This document shows, one piece after another, positions 35,228 to 43,536 of a stretch of DNA of 64,000 nt. The position numbers were made by a program, and so were the translations under genes. The stretch's first letter is position 1; each line of letters opens with the position of its first letter. This stretch comes from Polyangiaceae bacterium (GTDB taxonomy: Bacteria > Myxococcota_A > Polyangia > Polyangiales > Polyangiaceae), in NCBI GenBank assembly GCA_016715885.1, contig JADJXL010000021.1, positions 62,001-126,000 of the forward strand. Direction: 5' to 3'. The notes under the pieces are model-generated. The model was not told the origin of the DNA. It saw only the letters and a program-made list of their open reading frames with translations, and did not search any database.

Positions 35228-36238
35228 ATGAGTCAAGCTAAAATTCAGGTTTTCTACCCGCCGAATCAAGGCAAAATCTTACTCCGGACGCAATTCGACT
35301 GGAATCGGTCCATCGAGCCGCAATATGTGAGCGAAGACGGAACGATCTCGGAGTTCATCGTCGAGTCGCACGAAAAGTATTTTTACTTCAAGCCGTGCCT
35401 CGCCAATCAAAAAGGTCTCACGTGGTCGCAGGGCGACAATTATCTGGCGACGACGCGGGGCGACACGATTCGCCGATGTTATCCGCACTTTTACTCGGCG
35501 GCGCGCGGCACATTTTCGCCCGTCGTCCAAGTTCCGGAAGGCTACAGCGATTCCAATCACCGCATTCGCGTGTACATTCCCCCGGGGTATGACGAAAACA
35601 CGTTGAAGCGATACCCCGTGCTCTACATGCACGACGGGACGAATCTGTTTTTCGGCGAGGAGGCTTTTGGCGGCAACGAATGGCGCGTCGATGAAAACGT
35701 GGAGCTTCTCCATTCGATGAACCTCATCGACAAAGTCATCGTCGTGGGCGTCTACGCCAAAGATCGCATGTACGAATACACGAAACCAGGCTACGAACAT
35801 TATGGGAACTTCATGGTGAACGAATTGAAACCGTTCATCGATTCCCGTCTGCGTACCCTGACCGATCCGCGCAATACGGCCGTGATGGGCTCGTCGCTCG
35901 GCGGAGTGGTATCGTTTTTCCTCGGATGGCACTACCCGCACGTATTCGGCAAGGCTGCGTGTTTGTCGAGCACCTTCGGCTATCGCGACGACCTCATTGA
36001 ACGCGTGGCGTCGGAGCCGAAGCGGAACGTGCGTTTCTACATCGATAGCGGCTGGCCGCGGGACAATTACGAGCCGACGACGGCCATGCGCGATCAGCTC
36101 ATTGCGTCGGGTTACGAATACGGCCGCGATTTTCTACACTACGCATTCCCCGGCGATCTTCACAACGAAACCTCGTGGGCGGCCCGCAGTCACGTGCCTT
36201 TCCAATTTTTCTTCGGAAAAGCGTCTCGCAGCAGGTAA
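35228..36238 (+). CDS. Alpha/beta-hydrolase fold esterase (EstD/Fes-like)
   Basis: 336 residues. The C-terminal two thirds has the esterase-D/enterochelin-esterase pattern: HRIRVYIPPGYDENTLKRYPVLYMHDG, the nucleophile elbow GSSLGG (Ser about residue 222), and a later HN near the end (GDLHNETSW) that could supply the catalytic His. The N-terminal 100 residues look like a beta-sandwich (carbohydrate-binding-like or N-terminal esterase domain). No signal peptide is visible. It may hydrolyse ester bonds in small molecules or polysaccharide esters; the substrate is unknown. It is followed 71 bases later by the sterol-reductase-like gene. Confidence 0.8.
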   Translation: MSQAKIQVFYPPNQGKILLRTQFDWNRSIEPQYVSEDGTISEFIVESHEKYFYFKPCLANQKGLTWSQGDNYLATTRGDTIRRCYPHFYSAARGTFSPVVQVPEGYSDSNHRIRVYIPPGYDENTLKRYPVLYMHDGTNLFFGEEAFGGNEWRVDENVELLHSMNLIDKVIVVGVYAKDRMYEYTKPGYEHYGNFMVNELKPFIDSRLRTLTDPRNTAVMGSSLGGVVSFFLGWHYPHVFGKAACLSSTFGYRDDLIERVASEPKRNVRFYIDSGWPRDNYEPTTAMRDQLIASGYEYGRDFLHYAFPGDLHNETSWAARSHVPFQFFFGKASRSR

Positions 36239-36309
36239 CGCTCGCTCACCGCGTCGCGCGGCTCCGTTTTTCCTTTGCAGCCCGCTTGCCTACTGGTAAG
36301 ACGCGGCCC

Positions 36310-37680
36310 ATGTCCGCGACAAAAGTCGAATCGTTCGTCGAATCCATTCTCACCGGCTTGCCCCTAGGTTCGCCTCGTTCCGCGCCTCCGAACGTCACGC
36401 CCGTGCAAGCGAGCGTCATTCGCACGACGATTGGACCGCTGCTGCTCATGATGTCGACGCCGGTGCTCATGTTGGCGTTATGGATGACTGCGCGGTATCA
36501 CGACGGTTCGCTTCTCGCATTCGCCAAGGCCGGTCCGGATGTTTGGTGGCAGCATATGCCCGCGCCGACGTGGACGGCGGCTGCGATCATCATGGGTTGG
36601 GTCGTGGTGCAGGCGATCTTGCTGCAATGGCTTCCGGGAAAGCGATTTCTTGGCCCCGTGACGCCGGCTGGAGTTCAGCCTGAATACAAACTCAATGGCA
36701 TTGCGGCATGGTTCATTACCCACGTTGGGCTTTTTGGCATTGCATGGCCCGCGGGGCTGCTCGATCCCGGCAAGCTCTACGATCATTATGGTAGTTTGCT
36801 CATTACATTGAACGTTTCGGCGTTTGCGTTCTGCGTTTTCTTGTCTTGGAAGGGCAGAACGTTCCCCACGGCGCCCGACAACGTGCTCACGGGATATCCC
36901 ATTTTGGACTTCTTTCAGGGTCCCGAGCTGCACCCGCGTCTCTTTGGCGTCAATCTCAAGCAACTGATCAATTGTCGCGTTTCGATGATGGGGTGGAGCG
37001 TGATTGCCATCTGTTTCGCTGTTTCGCAATGGCAGCGTCATGGCGTCATCTCCACGTCGATGATTGCGGCCGTGGCGGTGCTGGTCGTGTATCTCTTCAA
37101 GTTTTTCTGGTGGGAGTCGGGCTATTTCACGTCGCTCGACATCATGCACGACCGCTTTGGTTATTACATTTGTTGGGGCGTGCTCGCGTGGGTTCCTTCG
37201 GCGTACGAAATTCCGTTCATGTATCTCGTCGACCATCCCATCCAATGGCCCATTGCGGTTGCCGCGGGGATGGTGGCGTTCGGCGTGCTTTCGATTTGGG
37301 TCAATTACGACGCGGATGCGCAGCGGCAGCGTGTGCGGGCGACGAATGGTGAAACGACGATTTGGGGCAAGCGTCCAGAAACGATTCGTGCGGCCTATAC
37401 GACGGCCGATGGGCAAAAGCGTGAAAGTCTATTGCTCGTCTCCGGCTGGTGGGGCGTGGCGCGGCATTTCCATTACGTGCCCGAGCTCGCGCTTGCATTC
37501 GCGTGGACGGTTCCCGCCGGCTTTTCCCACTTGTTGCCCTGGTTCTACTGGGTGTTTCTCGCCATTTTGCTCTTCGATCGCGCCGGACGCGACGACAAAC
37601 GGTGCGCTGCGAAATATGGCGAAACGTGGAAAACGTACAAGGAGCGGGTTCCCTACCGGATCGTGCCGTACGTGTATTGA
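36310..37680 (+). CDS. Sterol reductase of the ERG4/ERG24/DHCR7 family
   Basis: 456 residues from the ATG at 36310; a longer frame upstream is shadow sequence overlapping the esterase. About nine membrane helices are seen. The C-terminus carries the family signatures: LLVSGWWGVARHFHYVPEL and RDDKRCAAKYGETWKTYKERVPYRIVPYVY. These match sterol C-7/C-14 reductases, which use NADPH to reduce a double bond in the sterol ring. The RDD-CAAKYG ending is closest, by eye, to 7-dehydrocholesterol reductase. Sterol synthesis is known in some myxobacteria. The window has no squalene monooxygenase or oxidosqualene cyclase, so the pathway must be elsewhere. An isoprenylcysteine methyltransferase-like alternative is less likely. 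Confidence 0.85.
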   Translation: MSATKVESFVESILTGLPLGSPRSAPPNVTPVQASVIRTTIGPLLLMMSTPVLMLALWMTARYHDGSLLAFAKAGPDVWWQHMPAPTWTAAAIIMGWVVVQAILLQWLPGKRFLGPVTPAGVQPEYKLNGIAAWFITHVGLFGIAWPAGLLDPGKLYDHYGSLLITLNVSAFAFCVFLSWKGRTFPTAPDNVLTGYPILDFFQGPELHPRLFGVNLKQLINCRVSMMGWSVIAICFAVSQWQRHGVISTSMIAAVAVLVVYLFKFFWWESGYFTSLDIMHDRFGYYICWGVLAWVPSAYEIPFMYLVDHPIQWPIAVAAGMVAFGVLSIWVNYDADAQRQRVRATNGETTIWGKRPETIRAAYTTADGQKRESLLLVSGWWGVARHFHYVPELALAFAWTVPAGFSHLLPWFYWVFLAILLFDRAGRDDKRCAAKYGETWKTYKERVPYRIVPYVY

Positions 37681-37783
37681 TTGGTCCTACTGTTGGATTT
37701 CGCGCCGATCCCCGCCGCGGGACCACGCGGCGGGTTGAAGAGACCGTCTCAGAACTCGCAACATCGTCGGTCCTCGCGGCCCC

Positions 37784-37984
37784 GCCTCGGGTTAAAACCC
37801 GAGGCTACACAATAAAAAGTCCTCGCGCTACCGCGCTCGGACTAGCGCCACGCTGCATTGCGACAAATGCATTCTATTGCGAAATCGTCAAGGATTCTCG
37901 ATAACGATCCTCGATCGCACGACGCCAGTCCCGAACGGTAGTGAGGGACTTTTTATCGTGTAGCGCGGGGTTTTAACCCCGCGC
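37784..37984. repeat. Inverted pair of ~65-bp hairpin repeats (REP doublet-like)
   Basis: The left copy (from 37784) and the reverse complement of the right copy (ending at 37984) are alike for about 65 bases. Each starts with a hairpin: GCCTCGGGTT/AACCCGAGGC at 37784-37805 and GCGCGGGGTT/AACCCCGCGC at 37963-37984. The arms differ between copies but each pairs perfectly, so the stem is conserved while its bases change. Shared blocks CTACAC-ATAAAAAGTCC lie inside. No target-site duplication is visible. It lies between convergent genes and may belong to a genome-wide family. Confidence 0.85.
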
Positions 37985-38639
37985 GGGCGTTTCTGCGAAA
38001 GAGCACGACGTTTCGCCGAGGAAACTCGGCATCGAAGCCGAAGTGCGAAGCAATCCATTCCATGGTGCTTTTCCGATAAAAGCTCACGTGCGTAGGATCG
38101 CGAGGGTAGTGCCATTCGTCGAAACGACGCTCGCCCGTGACCATTTCGGTCATGATCCCGAGAATTGCGTTCGGGCGCAATAGGTCGTACAAGCGCGCAA
38201 ATTCTCTTCCAGGACAACAAAAGTGTTCGACGGTTTCGGTGGCCGTGATGAAATCGTACGTTCGCTGGAGCGCCGCTGCGTCGGGCGCGAAGTACGGATC
38301 GTAAACGGTCATGTCGAATCCGCGTTCTTCGAGCATCACGGAAAGCGTAGGGCCGGGGCCCGAACCGATATCGAGCCCTTTTGCGCCAGGGGGCACCTTT
38401 TCGATGAGCGGAATGGCGAGCCGATCCAAAAAGGCGCGGTATCGCGCGTCGGTCGGATCGTTCTGGTGCGTGAGGTAATGCGCTCGTTCGGCGTCCGGAT
38501 CAAGCCTTTCGGCGGGGTTGAGGAACATGAGCTCGCACGTGGAGCATGCGAGGTACGTGCGGCGATGTGCCCGTATCGGTTCGTGCAATGGTTTGGCCTG
38601 GCATAGCGGGCAGGCCACACCGTCACTCAATAATGCCAC
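37953..38639 (-). CDS. SAM-dependent methyltransferase with Cys-pair N-terminus
   Basis: 228 residues. The N-terminus holds CPLC...CSTC, a small zinc-ribbon-like element of the type found in class I methyltransferases that act on small molecules or lipids. The SAM site is GLDIGSGPGPT (about residues 88-98), with an acidic residue in YDPYF and the later TETVEHF motif. The acceptor cannot be told. The last ten residues (RAGLKPRATR) and the stop are coded by the hairpin repeat at 37963-37984, so the C-terminus was probably reshaped by repeat insertion. Its start overlaps the end of menB by 13 bases. Confidence 0.85.
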   Translation of the reverse strand: MALLSDGVACPLCQAKPLHEPIRAHRRTYLACSTCELMFLNPAERLDPDAERAHYLTHQNDPTDARYRAFLDRLAIPLIEKVPPGAKGLDIGSGPGPTLSVMLEERGFDMTVYDPYFAPDAAALQRTYDFITATETVEHFCCPGREFARLYDLLRPNAILGIMTEMVTGERRFDEWHYPRDPTHVSFYRKSTMEWIASHFGFDAEFPRRNVVLFRRNARAGLKPRATR

Positions 38640-39526
38640 GGGAACTTGTCGTAGTCGGGGCGGCGTTTTTCCAAAAATGCGTCGCGCCCTTCTCGGGCTT
38701 CTTCGGTCCCGTAGGCGAGACGCGTTGCTTCACCGGCGAAAAGTTGTTGTCCGACGAGGCCTTCGTCGGGTAAGTTGAAGCCGTACTTGAGCATCCGCAT
38801 GGCCGTGGGGCTCTTGCCATTGATGAGTTTTCCCCATTCGAGCGCCACGTTTTCGAGCTCCTCGTGCGGGACGGCGGCATTCACCATGCCCATGGCGGCG
38901 GCTTCTTCGGCGGTGTAATCGAGGCCCAAGAAGAAGATTTCGCGTGCTTTCTTTTGCCCAACTTGCCTTGCAAGAAGCGCGGAACCGTATCCGCTGTCGA
39001 AACTCGCGACGTCCGGATCCGTTTGCTTGAATCGCGCGTGTTCCTTGCTGGCCAGCGTCATGTCGCAAACGACGTGCAAACTATGCCCTCCGCCCACGGC
39101 CCAGCCTGGAACGACGGCAATCACGACTTTCGGCATGAATCGAATGAGGCGCTGGACTTCGAGAATGTGCAGCCGTCCGAGACGCGCGGGATCCGCCTTG
39201 CCCGTCTGCTCGCCTTCGTATTTGTATCCATCTTTCCCGCGAATGCGTTGATCACCGCCGGAACAGAATGCCCAGCCGCCATCTTTGGGCGAAGGGCCAT
39301 TGCCCGTGATGAGCACGCATCCGACGTCGGACGTCGTGCGAGCATGCTCGAGCGCCGTGAATAACTCGTCGACGGTATGCGGCCGAAATGCATTGCGAAC
39401 TTCGGGTCGATTGAATGCAATGCGTACGGTGCCTTGATCCTTTGCGCGATGGTACGTAATGTCCGTGAAAGAAAAACCTTCCACGCGATTCCACCGGGCG
39501 GGATTGAAAATGGCTGAGACGGTCAT
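38627..39526 (-). CDS. menB: 1,4-dihydroxy-2-naphthoyl-CoA synthase
   Basis: 299 residues from the ATG at 39526. It converts o-succinylbenzoyl-CoA to 1,4-dihydroxy-2-naphthoyl-CoA in menaquinone biosynthesis (cytoplasm). Family motifs are all visible: WAFCSGGDQRIRGKDGY, GWAVGGGHSLHVVCDM, FKQTDPDVASFDSGYGSALLAR, GQKKAREIFFLG and the EGRDAFLEKRRPDYDKF ending. The QTD in place of QTG marks the bicarbonate-independent (type II) group, in which an Asp side chain does the job of bicarbonate. It overlaps the methyltransferase gene by 13 bases. That neighbour has not the look of UbiE/MenG, so a menaquinone role for it is not clear. Confidence 0.95.
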   Translation of the reverse strand: MTVSAIFNPARWNRVEGFSFTDITYHRAKDQGTVRIAFNRPEVRNAFRPHTVDELFTALEHARTTSDVGCVLITGNGPSPKDGGWAFCSGGDQRIRGKDGYKYEGEQTGKADPARLGRLHILEVQRLIRFMPKVVIAVVPGWAVGGGHSLHVVCDMTLASKEHARFKQTDPDVASFDSGYGSALLARQVGQKKAREIFFLGLDYTAEEAAAMGMVNAAVPHEELENVALEWGKLINGKSPTAMRMLKYGFNLPDEGLVGQQLFAGEATRLAYGTEEAREGRDAFLEKRRPDYDKFPWHY

Positions 39527-39731
39527 GCAGCGATAGCCTCCTCGCGGGCGCGAACGTACACGGACACACGACGACTCGCAATTCCGGACGCATGGAAAAT
39601 GCGGGTGACACTTTGTCTCGGCCGCGGGTCTTGCGGGACAAGTTGTCTGGGACGCGGGTAATCGCACAAAGTCGAAGGAGTGCACAAAGGCGGATTTGCA
39701 TCATGGCACGAGTTGTGCTCAAACGGAGAGG

Positions 39732-41207
39732 ATGAACTCGAAGGAACAGGGCTTTTTGGGTGTGACGCATCGGAAGTGGAGAGTGGGGGGGTCGATCCTC
39801 GCGGCCATTGGCGCGTTGTCGGCATGGGAGGCAACGGCATCCGCCCAGCCGATCAGTTTCCAGCCCACGCCAGTCGAGCGGTTCCCCGATGCGCGTTCGC
39901 CTACGGAAGCGCTCCGATGGATTATCAACCGGGACGAATGTAATCAAGAGGATGGATACTTTCGTTTCAATCTATCGATCGCTGGCTGGGACTTGAATGA
40001 ATCTTTCGAGGTTTGGGGCACGACGGTTGGAGCCGATTGCACCACGTATGATCAGCGCAATGGGGTCAATGCCAGGTGCTTTCGATTGAGCCCCAAGGGG
40101 CAGGTGAACCGGCAGAGCCAAGACGTCAACAATTTCTCTGTCGAATTCGATATAAAGGAGTTGGTCGCGCTCGAACCTGGTCTCGAATCGGATTGTGGTG
40201 AATCGAGCCTGGACGTCACGCAGCGGAATGTGAAGATCTATTTCATGCTGATGTCGGGTGGCCAATTCGTCGATGGATCCTCCAAGACTTGGGACAATAC
40301 GAAGATTGACTTATGGGGCCCGCTTCCGCCCACCGACGTGGATTTTTCGAGCGGTGAAGCCTCGGTGGAATTGACGCTCTCCGGACCGCGCGAGGAATTG
40401 AGCACGGTGGTTGCGTATTGCGCTCGCGATGGTGAGGTTCCCATGGATACCACCGAGGAGAGTAATACCTCGTGCTCGTGTTTTGCCGCCGGCGATGATG
40501 GTTCGGCGGGTGGTGCTGCGGGCGACGGCGGCGGCGGTTCTGGCGGCGCAACGTCCAGCGGTAGCGGCGCTGGAGCGACGGGGGGCTCTGGTGGCATTGG
40601 AGGAATGGGCGGCGCAGGCGGCGTTGCAGGAATGGGCGGTGCTGGAGGAATGGGCGGCGCAGGTGGCGGCAGTGGAATGGCCGGCGCTGGTGGAATGGGC
40701 GGTACTGGCGGAATGGGCGGCGCTGGCGGAATGGGCGGCGCTGGCGGAATGGGCGGCGCTGGTGCTGGCGGCGCTGGAATGGGCGGCGGCGGAACGACGG
40801 GGACGGGGGGCGGCAGCTCGAGCAATGGAGGGGTTTGCGACCCTGGGCCACTTGCAGCCGACATCGTTCCCGATCCGAAATGGAAAACATGCGCGGAGGC
40901 CACCAATACGATCAAAGACCTCGAAAACAACGTCACGTATGCGATTGCCGTGGCGTATCGAGATCAGGTTGGCAATGTTGGAAAACTTTCGCCCGTCGTG
41001 TGCGCAACACCGGAACCCATCGAAGATTTCTTCGAGAATTATGTAAAGGACGGGGGCACGGCCGGCGGTGGATTCTGCTCGATATCGCACCGCACGTTGC
41101 GTAATACATCCTTTGGTGCTTCGTTTGCCCTCGGAGCCCTTGCGCTCGCGTTTCGCCGTCGTTCACGTCCATCTCGGAATGGCGTGGCGAAGGAGGTTTC
41201 GAAGTGA
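39732..41207 (+). CDS. Exported Gly-rich surface protein with MYXO-CTERM-like tail
   Basis: About 491 residues if started at the ATG at 39732 (MNSKEQG...); an upstream ATG at 39696 is also possible. A signal peptide (SILAAIGALSAWEATASAQ) is followed by a beta-rich domain (about 20-250), then a low-complexity Gly/Ala/Met linker made of GGMGGAGG-type units (about 255-375). A short FN3-like domain (NNVTYAIAVAYRDQVGNVGKL) comes next, and the C-terminus has FCSISHRTL...ALGALALAFRRRSRPSR, a MYXO-CTERM-like Cys-helix-Arg layout with a 12-residue extension. I infer a surface-anchored protein. The next gene overlaps the stop (GTGA). Confidence 0.7.
   Translation: MNSKEQGFLGVTHRKWRVGGSILAAIGALSAWEATASAQPISFQPTPVERFPDARSPTEALRWIINRDECNQEDGYFRFNLSIAGWDLNESFEVWGTTVGADCTTYDQRNGVNARCFRLSPKGQVNRQSQDVNNFSVEFDIKELVALEPGLESDCGESSLDVTQRNVKIYFMLMSGGQFVDGSSKTWDNTKIDLWGPLPPTDVDFSSGEASVELTLSGPREELSTVVAYCARDGEVPMDTTEESNTSCSCFAAGDDGSAGGAAGDGGGGSGGATSSGSGAGATGGSGGIGGMGGAGGVAGMGGAGGMGGAGGGSGMAGAGGMGGTGGMGGAGGMGGAGGMGGAGAGGAGMGGGGTTGTGGGSSSNGGVCDPGPLAADIVPDPKWKTCAEATNTIKDLENNVTYAIAVAYRDQVGNVGKLSPVVCATPEPIEDFFENYVKDGGTAGGGFCSISHRTLRNTSFGASFALGALALAFRRRSRPSRNGVAKEVSK
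40500..40830 (+). repeat. Low-complexity GGC/GGA tract coding a Gly-rich linker
   Basis: Degenerate repeats of GGAATGGGCGG(C/T)GC-type sequence run through this part of the gene at 39732 and encode GGMGGAGG units. The tract is in frame, so it is a protein linker; slippage may change its length between strains. Confidence 0.7.
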
Positions 41208-42007
41208 AGTTCGTCCATCTTGCATCCGTGATCATGGCGGGGGCAATCGTCGTCGCGGCACTTCCGGCCGAAGCGCAATCGCGACGCATTCGCAACACGA
41301 ATTGGCGCCAGCGCGATCGAGGAAGCGGCCGTTATCAAGGTACTCCGCAACATTTTGCCTTCGAATTGCGGTTTGGCCCGTACTATCCCGCGATCGATGA
41401 CGAGTTCGGCGGAAGCGGTCCATACAGCAGATATTTCGGCGATGCTGGGCGATTTTATTTTGGCCTCGAGTTCGACTGGCAGGCCGTCCGTATCCCTTGG
41501 GTCGGAACGCTCGGCCCGGGATTTGGTCTCGGGTATACTTCGGCGACAGCCAAAGCATTCGGAGAAGGTGTCCTCGATACGGCGACGACCAAGGACGACG
41601 AGCGCAAGGGCGAAACGTCGCTGATGATCGCCCCCATGCACGTATCCGCGGTCATTCGTGCGGACGAGCTATTTCGGCGAACCGGTTTTCCCTTCGTTCC
41701 ATACGCCAAACTCGGAATCGGCGCTGGGCTTTGGTGGGTCAATGCCGGCGAGGAGCAAGCCAAGGTCGTCAAAAGCGGCGAGGAATTCCTTGGTCGAGGC
41801 ATCAGTTATGGCGTGCACTGGGCGCTTGGCGGCATGCTGGCGCTCGATTTCCTGGGGCGACGCGAAATGTCGGCGCTCGATCAGGAAACCGGCGTCAATC
41901 ACATCTATCTTTTCGGCGAATGGATGAACCAGAGCCTGGGACTCGGCTCCTCGCAAATGCGTGTCGGTACATCCACGTTCGTGGGGGGACTCGCGTTCGA
42001 GATGTAG
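41204..42007 (+). CDS. Outer-membrane beta-barrel protein, MXAN_2562-like
   Basis: 267 residues, GTG start with AAGGAGG upstream; its GTGA overlaps the previous stop. A signal peptide (LASVIMAGAIVVAALPAEAQ) precedes alternating amphipathic strands (FAFELRFGPYYPAIDDEFG; GRFYFGLEFDWQAV; FVPYAKLGIGAGLWWV; YGVHWALGGMLALDF) and ends with an aromatic-poor but hydrophobic strand (TSTFVGGLAFEM). This pattern fits an eight-stranded myxobacterial barrel family. Coupling to the Gly-rich surface protein suggests the two function together at the cell surface. Confidence 0.7.
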   Translation: MKFVHLASVIMAGAIVVAALPAEAQSRRIRNTNWRQRDRGSGRYQGTPQHFAFELRFGPYYPAIDDEFGGSGPYSRYFGDAGRFYFGLEFDWQAVRIPWVGTLGPGFGLGYTSATAKAFGEGVLDTATTKDDERKGETSLMIAPMHVSAVIRADELFRRTGFPFVPYAKLGIGAGLWWVNAGEEQAKVVKSGEEFLGRGISYGVHWALGGMLALDFLGRREMSALDQETGVNHIYLFGEWMNQSLGLGSSQMRVGTSTFVGGLAFEM

Positions 42008-42034
42008 CGACTCCGCCGTTGCAAAGGCCGCTCT

Positions 42035-42793
42035 TCATTGAAGCGCGCTCTTGGCCCCTTCCATTTGCATATCGACGAGCTCGGTGGTCGTTGCGTTTCC
42101 ATTCACGGTGCCTTCGCTTCGTACGAATCCATTGATGGGCACGGCCGGGTGGTTCCACGATTTGATCTTCATCGACATGCCCATCAGGCTTTGATCGATT
42201 TCGTGCACGTAACATCCCTTGAATTCCCCGGCTTTCACCGTGGCATCGGCTCGCTCGGCTTTGTCCAAGTTCGGTTTGCCGAGAAGTGCAACATAGGAAT
42301 CCGCAATGTTGCCGACCGCGGCGAGTGTCGCGCCGGAGAATTCTTGCACCGGACCCAGGCCCATCTTCATTCGCAGCTTCTTGATGGAGGTTTTTGAAAA
42401 ATTCGTACGCATTGCGTCTTCCATCAAGAATTGAACGATCGTGGTGCCGGTCGGCGTATTCGATTCGATTTCGTACCAAAATGCGTCGCCTTCTTTGCCG
42501 ACGACGCGAACGAAGGTTTGCGACGGAGGTTGTCCTGGAGTCGTGACGAGCATGCGGACCGCTTGACCCACGGCCAGCGGCACGATGTCGAATTTGTCAG
42601 GTGAAGGAAATGACTTTTTTGCTGCTCCGTCAGCCGATTTCGTGCCCGGCGCAGGCGTCGTGGTTGCGCTGGGCGCAGCAGGAGAAGATGCGGCGCCTTC
42701 GGTTTTTTTCGATTCACATCCGAAAGCAGCGAGGGCCAGGGCGAGCAGTGCAATGGAAGAGCGCGTCGTGAGCATCGGCGCGCAGCAAAGCAC
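42035..42793 (-). CDS. Lipoprotein of unknown function
   Basis: 252 residues from a GTG start with an AAGGAA ribosome-binding site; an ATG at 42775 is an alternative. A signal ending in ALAAFGC (Cys about 26) suggests a lipoprotein, though the -3 position is Ala. A Ser/Ala/Pro/Thr linker follows, then a mature domain of about 190 residues with beta-like segments (FDIVPLAVGQAVRMLVTT; FWYEIESNTPTGTTIVQFLM) and a conserved-looking Cys (FKGCYVHEID). No family is recognised. It lies 15 bases after the membrane gene at 42809, so they are probably in one operon. Confidence 0.7.
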   Translation of the reverse strand: MLCCAPMLTTRSSIALLALALAAFGCESKKTEGAASSPAAPSATTTPAPGTKSADGAAKKSFPSPDKFDIVPLAVGQAVRMLVTTPGQPPSQTFVRVVGKEGDAFWYEIESNTPTGTTIVQFLMEDAMRTNFSKTSIKKLRMKMGLGPVQEFSGATLAAVGNIADSYVALLGKPNLDKAERADATVKAGEFKGCYVHEIDQSLMGMSMKIKSWNHPAVPINGFVRSEGTVNGNATTTELVDMQMEGAKSALQ

Positions 42794-42808
42794 AAATTCC
42801 TTCTTTGA

Positions 42809-43435
42809 TCAAGACTTCTTCGGATCGTCGCGCATGGCGCCCTTCGAGTAAACGACGAATTGATACGCCAAAACCACCATGATCAACAAATCTGCGCATA
42901 CGGCGACGATGTCGAAATACGTCAAGTAACCCGAGGGACGCTGCTGGTGCGCTCGTACGCAAAATGCAGCGACTGCACCAAATCCGGAAATGACGAACGT
43001 CCACAAGTCGATGGCGAGCTGCACGCCCTTGCGCTGTTCACGCCGCCCATCGCTCCGATGAAAATGTTCCCAGCCAAACGCAAAATCCTTGTATTCGTCG
43101 CCCATGAGCTTTTCGATGCGAGGTGCAAGCGACTTGTCGATGTACCGGCGAATGGCCGTGATCTTTTCGTCATTGACGAGATACGTCCAACCAAGAATCG
43201 TCGTCACCCACGGCACGAGCAAAAGTGCGTGATGAATGGGGCCGCTCCCGCTGCCGAATCCCCCGAGTGCGACGGATGAAATGGCGCCGACGGCGCCAAT
43301 GGTCGTGTAAAGAAGGTTGTCTCGGAATCCGATGCGTGAGCTTTGTTCGGATTTCAGGGCGCTGTATTCTTGCGCCAGCACTTGCAAGACGCGTTCTTTG
43401 TCGGAACGACCGCGTTCGGGCTCGGGCTTGCTCAT
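42809..43435 (-). CDS. Small multi-pass membrane protein of unknown function
   Basis: 208 residues from the ATG at 43435. A charged N-terminal coiled coil (ERVLQVLAQEYSALKSEQSSRIGFRDN) precedes four hydrophobic segments: LLYTTIGAVGAISSVALGGF, HHALLLVPWVTTILGWTYLV, LWTFVISGFGAVAAFCV and LTYFDIVAVCADLLIMVVLAY. The second loop (ITAIRRYIDKSLAPRIEKLMG) is basic and amphipathic. The layout is like small membrane proteins seen in actinobacteria and in some bacterial conflict systems, but I cannot name a family. It precedes the lipoprotein gene in a two-gene unit. Confidence 0.65.
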   Translation of the reverse strand: MSKPEPERGRSDKERVLQVLAQEYSALKSEQSSRIGFRDNLLYTTIGAVGAISSVALGGFGSGSGPIHHALLLVPWVTTILGWTYLVNDEKITAIRRYIDKSLAPRIEKLMGDEYKDFAFGWEHFHRSDGRREQRKGVQLAIDLWTFVISGFGAVAAFCVRAHQQRPSGYLTYFDIVAVCADLLIMVVLAYQFVVYSKGAMRDDPKKS

Positions 43436-43536
43436 CGGTTTGCAAGTATACTCGATTGACGTCATCGACGTCAATGGTGCTTCGTCATGACGAAAAATGA
43501 AGACCGAGGGCGGGCACATTGGGTAAGCTCGTCGCC

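Noticed and set aside
40500..40830. GGC/GGA tract as a possible CRISPR or satellite
   Set aside because: Units are short and in frame with a Gly-rich protein linker; no spacer structure.
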